DNA from: Shimia_B sp038527375
GTDB lineage: Bacteria; Pseudomonadota; Alphaproteobacteria; Rhodobacterales; Rhodobacteraceae
Assembly: GCA_038527375.1 (NCBI GenBank)
Contig: JBCBFU010000008.1
Coordinates: forward strand, 13,539 to 77,538
DNA length: 64,000 bases
Reading direction: 5' to 3'
Position numbers and translations under genes: made by a program. Positions within the stretch are counted from its first letter, which is position 1, and each line of letters begins with the position of its first letter. The notes beneath the pieces are model-generated. The model was not told the origin of the DNA, did no database searches, and saw only the letters and a program-made list of their open reading frames with translations. Of this stretch, positions 42,648-49,790 are shown in pieces.

Positions 42648-43588
42648 CGCGGCGGCTGCCGCGACAGCAGACCCATCCGTGCGGCCACCAGAAACGGCGC
42701 GCGTTCCCCCATCTCGACCCGCGCGCGGGCGGTCGTCTTGCGCAGATGGCGCGTCAGATCGGCCTCGCGTCCGGGTGCGCGCAGGCTTTCCAAACGGGCA
42801 ATCTCGTCCCGGGCATCAGGGATGATCGCGGCGCCAAGCGCGGCAAGGGCCGCGGCATTGGCGTTCACCCATGCCGCGTATCTCCCACTGGCCAAATGCC
42901 CGCCTTTGGTGATCAATCCAGTCAAACCCCGCGCAGCCCCGATCGTGTTGGCCCCGTGCTGGCGATAGGCCACAGCGGCCCACGGGTCATGGACCATGTC
43001 TGCTCCGCACGCGGCCGCACATAAGTAGGCCAGCCAGTCATGGGTGCGCAGCGGGGCCGCATGCGCAGCGGTGCGGGCCACCAGATCGGACAGGGCGCGC
43101 GTCATCACGACCGTGTTGCCCAAAGTGTCGCTAACCCAGAACGCGCGATCCAGACTGAGCCGCTTTGCTTTGCACCTAAAACCCCGGTCCAGAGGCACAA
43201 GCGTCGCGTCGCACGGGCGCGCACAGGCCGCATAAAACCCAAGCCTATCGGGCGCTGGCAGATGCCGGATGGCCCGTTCGAGCTTCTCGCGCGCCCACAC
43301 ATCGTCTTGGTCACAAAAGGCGACATAGTCTGTGTCCGCGGGAAGCTCGGACAACATCGACAGGAAATTGGCCGCGAAGCCCTGTTGCGGTCCCTTGCGG
43401 CGGTGGCCCGTGATCGTCTGGAACGCGTGGCCCAGAATATCCCATGTTGCGTCGGTCGATCCGTCGTCGGATGCGATAAGGCTCCAATCCTTGTGGGTCT
43501 GCGCGCGCAGGCTGTCCAGTTGCGCTGGCAGGTAGGCGGCTCCGTTTCGGGTCGCCATGCAGATCGCGACGTGGCCCGGCGTCCCCAT
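42602..43588 (-). CDS. Glycosyltransferase family 2
   Basis: 328 residues from the ATG at 43588, preceded by GGGGAAGG, rather than the TTG 12 bases upstream. GT-A fold motifs are visible: ICMATRNGAAYLPAQLDSLR, ASDDGSTDATW and CDQDDVWAREKLERA. No transmembrane helix is strong. It belongs to a polysaccharide cluster with a sulfotransferase-like gene (14 bases upstream in the same direction) and a GT2/WsaF-like protein. The donor sugar is not predictable. It overlaps the 3' end of the acyl-CoA dehydrogenase gene. Confidence 0.88.
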   Translation of the reverse strand: MGTPGHVAICMATRNGAAYLPAQLDSLRAQTHKDWSLIASDDGSTDATWDILGHAFQTITGHRRKGPQQGFAANFLSMLSELPADTDYVAFCDQDDVWAREKLERAIRHLPAPDRLGFYAACARPCDATLVPLDRGFRCKAKRLSLDRAFWVSDTLGNTVVMTRALSDLVARTAAHAAPLRTHDWLAYLCAAACGADMVHDPWAAVAYRQHGANTIGAARGLTGLITKGGHLASGRYAAWVNANAAALAALGAAIIPDARDEIARLESLRAPGREADLTRHLRKTTARARVEMGERAPFLVAARMGLLSRQPPRYAWFEYLANSARAT

Positions 43589-43601
43589 GCCTTCCCCCAA
43601 C

Positions 43602-44363
43602 CTACCCGTGCAGGCTTATGCCGAATTGCTGTTCCAGCGCCGCGGCCTGACCCGCGAAGACCGATCTAATCCATGCCCGCTGTCGGGCGGTTGGCTGGCC
43701 ATCCGGGACGGGCGAGGTCGCGCGCCCAGCCGCGATCCGGGCCGCACAGGCCGCAGGCGGAAGCGACGGATTGCTGCGCCACTGGGGCAAGGTCCAGTCG
43801 ATCTCACGCAGCTCTGGCGCGAGATCGACAAAGGTACGTTTCAATTTATACAGTGTCGCCACGCGCGGGCGGGGGCCCGGGACCGCCTTGTGCCATTCGG
43901 CAATGAAATGCGCGGGCTGGATATCCTTGTGCCGTGCCCAGACGAATTGGCGCAGGTCGCGCCCGCCCAGGATCGGTGCGTCTGCCATCCCGGTGCTCTG
44001 TGCCTGTTTGATATTCTGCGACACATCCCCCAGCAGCATTTCGTCGAACGGGCGCAGGATCGTGACGATCTGAACCTCTGCATCCATATCCGCGGCCAAC
44101 GTGGCGAGCCTGCGTCCGTCACGCGCGCGCGCGAACAGGTCCTCATGCGACAGGATCAGTGTCGGGGCCGTTTGGAACGCCGATGTCAGCCATGGCCGCG
44201 TGATCACAGGGACGACCATGCCGTTGCCCGGATGGGTCCCGGTGCCGTGTCGGGGATAATGCAAACCTAGATCGGGAAGGCCGCGGCGCGCGCGCTCCAG
44301 CACGCGTTGCAGATAGGTCGATCCGCATTTGGGGGACCCGATATGAAGGATGATCCGCCTCAT
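43602..44363 (-). CDS. Sulfotransferase-like protein
   Basis: 253 residues. The N-terminal IILHIGSPKCGSTYLQRVL is the PAPS-binding P-loop of sulfotransferases. ILRPFDEMLLGDVSQ corresponds to the 3'-phosphate loop (usual form RxPxxRxxS, here with changes at the basic position). Its presence in a polysaccharide cluster suggests sulfation of a surface glycan. The start overlaps the stop of the bifunctional glycosyltransferase gene (ATGA). The substrate is unknown; a non-catalytic relative cannot be ruled out. Confidence 0.75.
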   Translation of the reverse strand: MRRIILHIGSPKCGSTYLQRVLERARRGLPDLGLHYPRHGTGTHPGNGMVVPVITRPWLTSAFQTAPTLILSHEDLFARARDGRRLATLAADMDAEVQIVTILRPFDEMLLGDVSQNIKQAQSTGMADAPILGGRDLRQFVWARHKDIQPAHFIAEWHKAVPGPRPRVATLYKLKRTFVDLAPELREIDWTLPQWRSNPSLPPAACAARIAAGRATSPVPDGQPTARQRAWIRSVFAGQAAALEQQFGISLHG

Positions 44364-46666
44364 GCCGCGACCCGGCCTTGGCGGGTCTCTGGATCCACTT
44401 CGATGGGCCGCGCGGGGTGGGCGGCAAGGCCGGGGTGGCGACGAAGAAGCTCTTTCGCCGCGGCCTCAAGCGGCCCGCCAAGCGGGGACAGATCGAGATT
44501 GCGCTCGGTATCCGGGGCCTCTCCCGCGGTCCAAGCGGATTTGAGTGCGTCTACCAGAGCGGGTGTGGCCAGCGGTGGTGACGCGATCAACGGCGTAAGC
44601 TTGGACAGATCCTTGGTGCCGTAGCTGTTGGTGACAACGCGCATCCCGGCAGCCGCCATTTCCAGCGGCAAGTGGCTGGGATGGGGCGACATCATCAAGG
44701 CAAGGCCGACATCCGCCCCGGCCAGATAGGTCGGGTAGTCCGCCCACGCAATCTTACCTCGTGACTGGACGCGCACCGCATTGGGCAACAAGACATCCTG
44801 ATGCTTGAGGCCCACGCTCTCGCACACGATATCCTCCGGCGTCAGGCCCGTCTCCTCGACAAATCGGCCCAAGGCCTGAACCGCGAGGGGGAACATGTTG
44901 CGCGCGACCTCCGGGCGGCCATAGAGCACCAGTTTGCGCGCGCCGGTCCTCGCGGGCCGGACAAGGCGGGCATATTGGTCCACATTGATGCTGGGTCTGA
45001 ATGTGATGGGTGCTGTGCCCCCAAACAGGTGGCCCTCCCGCCGCAGGTGCTGTTCAAGGATCGTGGTGTTAAAGATCGGCTGGCACGGTAGATCATAGCT
45101 TGCCATCGCCGCGGCATGCTCGCTCCCCCACGGGTAAAAGAGCGGCTCGTAATCCTGCACCAGATAATCAAAGTCATTGGCCCGCAACGGACCGTCCCCT
45201 GTGATCAGGTCATGGGCGACATGGGCCGTCCACCATGCGGTGGCGATCAGTCGGTCGTCGGCGTGGCACGGCACCGTCTTGCCCGTCACCCCGCAATGCA
45301 GGCGCACATGATCCATGACCTCGCGCCCGGGCGCACGCGCGGCCACAAAGGCGCGCGATGCCGCAGGCGCGGCCACCGGCAGGTCGGTGGCCACGATATC
45401 GAGCCGCGCCCCGCCCGCGGCCAGCTGAAGTCCCAGATCAATCGCCGTTGCGATCCCGGCAAAGGCCTCCGTCGGGTTCAGCGTCGGGACAAGGAGGATA
45501 TAGCCCGGTCGCGCATGGGACGGGGTCAGGGTGAACTTGGGCGTGACGCGGGGGTCAAAATGCTCCCACCACGGCTGCGCCTTGGTGGACGTTTCGGCTT
45601 TCGCGGGCACGACATGGGGATCATGGGCCAATGCGGCCTCGGGCGTGGTGCCGGGCGCAAGTCGGCCCAGCCGCGTATCCAGATGTGACAGGTTTTGGGC
45701 AAACACGGCCCGTCCGCTGCGCAGGGTCGTGGCCGTGGCATAGGCAATGCGCGCCACCGCGCTGCCCCACAGGCCCGCCGCCACCGCGGCACCCACCAGA
45801 TCGCCGCGCAGCGCGCTCCCAGCGGCTTGGGCGGCCAGCCCGATCCCGAACCGGGGCGGCGACCGGTAATCGACCGTGTCGCGCTCAACCCCATATCGGG
45901 CATGGAGCACCACAGCCAGATAGCGCGCGAGTGCGTAGCGCCCGGCAAGGTCGCGCCACCCGGGCAGGCGGACGCGACGCACGGCGCCCACCGCGTTGCC
46001 GCCATGTTGGCGATAGTCCACCAAGGCGCGCGGTTCCCGCGCGATACGGCCCGTCGCAGCGGCAACCAGCGCCAGCCAAAGATCGTGGTGGAAATGGACC
46101 CCTTCCTGCGGCGGAAACGGAAGCGCGTGCGCCACGACATCCGGGCGCACCATCATGGTCATGCCGGTCACGGTGTTGCGCACCAAAAGATCACGCACCC
46201 GCGCGCGCCGCCCGCGCCATTCATACCGCCATAGCGAGCGTGCGGTCACACGCCCGGCGCGGTCCACAACCCGCGCGTCGCAATGGGCAAGCGTGGCACC
46301 GGTGTCGCGCAAGGTCTCCCAACACGTCACCAGCTTGTCCGGGTGCCAAACATCGTCCTGATCACAGCATGCGATGGCGTGTGCCTCTGGCCATCGCTCC
46401 AAAGCCTCGGACAAACCCGCCTCAAACGCCTTGACCGAAGACAGCGTATGGGGCGGCGTGTGCACCGCCACGCGCAGCCCGATATGGTCGCAGAGGTCCG
46501 CGATCAGGTCCCCCGACTGGAGGTCCGCAACGACGCAAAGCAAGGCAAGGTTGACACCGCGTTGGGCGCGAAGGCTCTCCAACTGCGCGCGCAGCATATC
46601 CGCGTCGGGATGGTAGGCCGCCAGGACAACGGCGATGCAGGGGCGGGTTGGGGGCTGAACGGTCAT
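44360..46666 (-). CDS. Two-domain glycosyltransferase: GT2 plus WsaF-like rhamnosyltransferase domain
   Basis: 768 residues. Residues 1-330 are a GT2 domain (VVLAAYHPDADMLRAQLESL, ACCDQDDVWHPDKL). Residues about 380-740 resemble WsaF-type rhamnosyltransferases: LVPTLNPTEAFAGIATAID, IATAWWTAHVAHDL, YLVQDYEPLFYPWGSEHA and LALMMSPHPSHLPLEMAAAG. The two active units in one chain suggest successive sugar additions. It leads the sulfotransferase/glycosyltransferase unit of the polysaccharide cluster. The acceptor is unknown. Confidence 0.82.
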   Translation of the reverse strand: MTVQPPTRPCIAVVLAAYHPDADMLRAQLESLRAQRGVNLALLCVVADLQSGDLIADLCDHIGLRVAVHTPPHTLSSVKAFEAGLSEALERWPEAHAIACCDQDDVWHPDKLVTCWETLRDTGATLAHCDARVVDRAGRVTARSLWRYEWRGRRARVRDLLVRNTVTGMTMMVRPDVVAHALPFPPQEGVHFHHDLWLALVAAATGRIAREPRALVDYRQHGGNAVGAVRRVRLPGWRDLAGRYALARYLAVVLHARYGVERDTVDYRSPPRFGIGLAAQAAGSALRGDLVGAAVAAGLWGSAVARIAYATATTLRSGRAVFAQNLSHLDTRLGRLAPGTTPEAALAHDPHVVPAKAETSTKAQPWWEHFDPRVTPKFTLTPSHARPGYILLVPTLNPTEAFAGIATAIDLGLQLAAGGARLDIVATDLPVAAPAASRAFVAARAPGREVMDHVRLHCGVTGKTVPCHADDRLIATAWWTAHVAHDLITGDGPLRANDFDYLVQDYEPLFYPWGSEHAAAMASYDLPCQPIFNTTILEQHLRREGHLFGGTAPITFRPSINVDQYARLVRPARTGARKLVLYGRPEVARNMFPLAVQALGRFVEETGLTPEDIVCESVGLKHQDVLLPNAVRVQSRGKIAWADYPTYLAGADVGLALMMSPHPSHLPLEMAAAGMRVVTNSYGTKDLSKLTPLIASPPLATPALVDALKSAWTAGEAPDTERNLDLSPLGGPLEAAAKELLRRHPGLAAHPARPIEVDPETRQGRVAA

Positions 46667-46692
46667 GGCGCCAACATGGGATCGGTTTGGTT

Positions 46693-46717
46693 AATGCGGA
46701 CCTAAGCCATCCGCATT
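46693..46717 (-). terminator. Weak hairpin between kpsT-type gene and the glycosyltransferase gene
   Basis: AATGCGGA (46693-46700) pairs with TCCGCATT (46710-46717) around a 9-base loop. It lies just after the stop of the ABC ATPase gene on the minus strand. No strong T-tract follows, so termination is uncertain. Confidence 0.35.
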
Positions 46718-46718
46718 T

Positions 46719-47399
46719 CTACGCGGCGCGCCGCGGTGCGGGTTCGACCCGCAGCAGGTCAGAATGATGGTCGATGGCGGTCTCGATATCGTCGTGCCAT
46801 GTCAGCGTCCCGTCGTGGAGCACGGCACCCGCCGTGCAGATCTCCCGCAGCATGGGCAACGTATGCGACACCACGATGGCCCCCGACCGCGACAGGCGGT
46901 CCAGAAACACGGTTTTGGATTTTTCCTTGAAGGCCGCGTCGCCCACGGATGTGACCTCGTCCACCAGATAGGTGTCAAAGGGGATGGCCATGGAGGCCCC
47001 AAAGGCCAGCCGCGCCTTCATGCCCGTCGAATACGTGCGCACGGGATGGTGCAGCTTATCGCCAAGCTCGGTAAAGCGCGCCACCGACGCCACCATCGCG
47101 CCCGTATCCACCCCGTAGAGGCGGGCCAGGAAGCGGGCGGTTTGCGCGCCCGTCAGATCCCCGTGAAACGATCCCGCAAAGCCCACTGGCCAGGACACCG
47201 AGCCTGCCACCCGCACGCGGCCCCGATCGGGGTCCAGCGTGCCGGCAATCATCTTGAGCAGCGATGATTTCCCCGCCCCGTTGCGACCCAACAGCGCCAC
47301 GGATTGATTGGCTGGAAACCGGGCCGTGATACCGCGTGCGATATGGGTGGTCACCCCACCGCGGCGAAAGGACTTGTGGACCCCCTCAAGCGTAATCAT
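46719..47399 (-). CDS. kpsT: Polysaccharide ABC exporter ATPase, KpsT-like
   Basis: 226 residues from the ATG at 47399, which overlaps the KpsE stop; the longer upstream frame is antisense-like and rejected. Walker A is GRNGAGKSS, signature YSTGMKARL, Walker B TYLVDEVTSVGD, and VVSHTLPML holds the H-loop. The compact size without a C-terminal substrate-binding domain matches KpsT/Wzt-short proteins of group 2 capsule export. It would pair with the KpsM-type permease encoded divergently at 48963. Confidence 0.9.
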   Translation of the reverse strand: MITLEGVHKSFRRGGVTTHIARGITARFPANQSVALLGRNGAGKSSLLKMIAGTLDPDRGRVRVAGSVSWPVGFAGSFHGDLTGAQTARFLARLYGVDTGAMVASVARFTELGDKLHHPVRTYSTGMKARLAFGASMAIPFDTYLVDEVTSVGDAAFKEKSKTVFLDRLSRSGAIVVSHTLPMLREICTAGAVLHDGTLTWHDDIETAIDHHSDLLRVEPAPRRAA

Positions 47400-48919
47400 C
47401 GACGGTCCCGCACGGCATAAAGCCCCAGTGACAGAACGATCCAAAGCGCCATGAGCCCTGCGGCCCATAGCGACAAAAGCACAGCCCGGCGTGGGTAGAG
47501 CGCCGTTTCCGCCAAGGTCGCAGGCACGTGCGCGGCAAGATAGCGTGTCTGGCGCTGCGCCTCGGCGCGGGCCGCGTCGTAGCTTGCGCGCGCGGCGACA
47601 TAAGCCTCCCGCGCGAAGGCGAGGTTGGTCACCAACCCCTCATATTCCGCCACGAGGGCGGCGTAGGGCACGTCACTCTCGGCCCCCGTGGTCGTCGCCG
47701 CTTTCTGGCGGGCAATCAGATCCTCGATGATGCCGATGCGGGCCTCGGCCTGTTCGCGGGCAAAGGTGCGGTTGGACCGCCCTTCGGCATCCATGGTCAT
47801 CAGGTCGATCATCGCCTCGGCCAATTGGGACTGCAGCGACGCCACCAGCGTAGTCTGACCCGCCACATCGGCGTTTGGATCGATCAGGCGGGTCCGCGTG
47901 CGAAATGCCGTCAACGCGGCCTGTGCCGTGGACAACTCCCGCGTGGCGCGCGCGAACTCGGCCTCGGCGAACCGGGTTGCATCAGACTGCGCCGCTTGGT
48001 TGAGGTCGTTGATCACCGCAGTCGACGCGGCAAAAATAGCCTGTGCCAGGACCTGTGCGTCGCCGGGGGCAAAGGCGAGGGTGCGCAGATCGATCAACCC
48101 GCTGGCCGGGTCATAGCGAACCCGGACCATGCGCGACCAATGGCTGTGCAAGGCCTCGATCGAATGGTCGCCGCCCAGCGAAAAGACCGGGTCGTCGGAC
48201 CGGGTCCAGAGGGCAGGCAGGTCGACCTCGGCGGCGACAATGGCAACCATCCGCTGGGACCGCATGAAATCGAACAGGATGTCCGTGTCCGAGGACGCCG
48301 CGCTTGTGATGTCCGTCAAACCGCCGAGCAATTCGACTGGCGATCCCACGTCTTCCGTCCGCACCGAAAACGCGACGTGCGAGGCATATTGGTCCGTCGC
48401 CACGCGATAAAGATACGCCCCCGCGGCAGCCACCGGGGCCACCACGAAGATCAGGAAAGACAGCGCCAGCATCCAGTGCCGCAGGCGCATTCGCGCAGGC
48501 TCTGCAAGCGGAACCGACGCGGTGGTGTGCGCCGAAGGCTCCGGTCTGGTTTGGGTCCTTTTCTCGCGCTGGGCGTTGGATGCGGGATCTGGTTGTGGCC
48601 TCGACTGTGGCTGCGATTGTGGCTGGCGTGCGCGGCCCTCCGGTGCCTGCTCAGTCGCGGGCGCAGATGGCTTGCGGGGCCCGGGCGCGAGTTTCTTTTG
48701 CGCGCGCGCAGACGGCACATGCGCTTTGTCCGGCTGGGGCGCAGTCCCGTCCCGACGGCGCGCCATAGCGGTGAGCGGCGCGGGCAGGGGATCGCCTGCC
48801 GCAAGCGGGGCAAAGGCCTCGGGCAGATCCTCGAACACCGTCGGATCAGGCGTGCGACCTGCAATCCGCAGCTGTTTCGGAGGCGCCTTTCGTGCCGATT
48901 TGCCTAAAGCTTTTTGCAC
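47396..48919 (-). CDS. kpsE: Capsule export inner-membrane/periplasmic protein, KpsE-like
   Basis: 507 residues starting at a GTG with GGAAGG upstream. The first 140 residues are a Pro/Gln/Arg-rich cytosolic tail, unusually long. A helix at about 150-172 is followed by a periplasmic domain with coiled coil (SDATRFAEAEFARATREL, AREAYVAARASYDAARAEA) and a C-terminal helix near 480-500 before a short basic tail. This is the PCP-3/KpsE layout, bridging the ABC exporter to the outer membrane. It overlaps the KpsT start by 4 bases and is divergent from the KpsM gene, 43 bases away. Confidence 0.87.
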   Translation of the reverse strand: MQKALGKSARKAPPKQLRIAGRTPDPTVFEDLPEAFAPLAAGDPLPAPLTAMARRRDGTAPQPDKAHVPSARAQKKLAPGPRKPSAPATEQAPEGRARQPQSQPQSRPQPDPASNAQREKRTQTRPEPSAHTTASVPLAEPARMRLRHWMLALSFLIFVVAPVAAAGAYLYRVATDQYASHVAFSVRTEDVGSPVELLGGLTDITSAASSDTDILFDFMRSQRMVAIVAAEVDLPALWTRSDDPVFSLGGDHSIEALHSHWSRMVRVRYDPASGLIDLRTLAFAPGDAQVLAQAIFAASTAVINDLNQAAQSDATRFAEAEFARATRELSTAQAALTAFRTRTRLIDPNADVAGQTTLVASLQSQLAEAMIDLMTMDAEGRSNRTFAREQAEARIGIIEDLIARQKAATTTGAESDVPYAALVAEYEGLVTNLAFAREAYVAARASYDAARAEAQRQTRYLAAHVPATLAETALYPRRAVLLSLWAAGLMALWIVLSLGLYAVRDRR

Positions 48920-48962
48920 ATCGTCAACCTTCCATTAGGGTTTTGGCGCGACTGGTGGGCAC

Positions 48963-49760
48963 ATGCCGATGATCAGCCGACCCGCCAGAGCACATCGATC
49001 GCACGGAACGGCCCGCGCGGTTGGCGCCTTGGTCCTGCGCGAGATGGCGACGACCTATGGCCGGTCGCCCGGTGGGTATCTCTGGGCGGTTATGGAGCCT
49101 TTGGCCGGGATCGCGCTTTTGACGATCCTCTTTTCGCTGGCGCTCTCTGCGCCGCCTTTGGGGACGAGCTTCGCGCTCTTCTACGCGTCGGGCTACATGC
49201 TCTTCGTTGCCTATCAGAACATCGCCAACAAGATGACCGTGGCGCTGCGGTTTTCCAAACCGCTGCTGAACTATCCGGCCATCCGCTTTACCGATCCGTT
49301 CCTCGCCCGCTTTGTCCTGAATGGCCTGACTGAATGCACGGTCGTCATGGTGATCCTCGGTGCGCTTCTCGCGATGACCGGGACCGGCTTTGATCTGGAT
49401 TGGGCCGACGTGATCGGGGCGCTGGCCCTTGCGCTGGCGCTGGGCGGCGGCATCGGCGTGATGAACAGCGCCCTGATCGGGCTCTTTCCACTCTATGAAC
49501 GGGTCTGGGTGATCCTGACCCGCCCGCTTTTTGTGGTCTCGTCTATCTTCTACCTGTTCGAGATCGTGCCGCACCCCTATGACCGCCTTTTGTGGTTCAA
49601 TCCGTTGGTGCACGTCATCGCGATCATGCGCCGGGGCATCTATCCCAGCTACGCGCCCGATTTCGTGTCGGTCCCCTATGTGGCGGGGATCGCGGCAGGC
49701 GCCCTGATCATCGGCTTGGTGCTTCTCCACCGGTGGTATCGGCACATCATCAACAACTGA
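48963..49760 (+). CDS. kpsM: Polysaccharide ABC exporter permease, KpsM-like
   Basis: 265 residues with about six hydrophobic helices. The REMATTYGRSPGGYLWAVMEP motif near residue 27 and the following helix are typical of ABC-2 polysaccharide exporters (KpsM/Wzm). It is transcribed away from its partners KpsE and KpsT, an arrangement seen in other Rhodobacterales capsule clusters. No outer-membrane Wza/KpsD partner is present in the window. The N-terminal region is basic, with PARAHRSHGTARA. Confidence 0.9.
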   Translation: MPMISRPARAHRSHGTARAVGALVLREMATTYGRSPGGYLWAVMEPLAGIALLTILFSLALSAPPLGTSFALFYASGYMLFVAYQNIANKMTVALRFSKPLLNYPAIRFTDPFLARFVLNGLTECTVVMVILGALLAMTGTGFDLDWADVIGALALALALGGGIGVMNSALIGLFPLYERVWVILTRPLFVVSSIFYLFEIVPHPYDRLLWFNPLVHVIAIMRRGIYPSYAPDFVSVPYVAGIAAGALIIGLVLLHRWYRHIINN

Positions 49761-49790
49761 CTAATTGCGCCGGGCATTTGCGACGAATTC

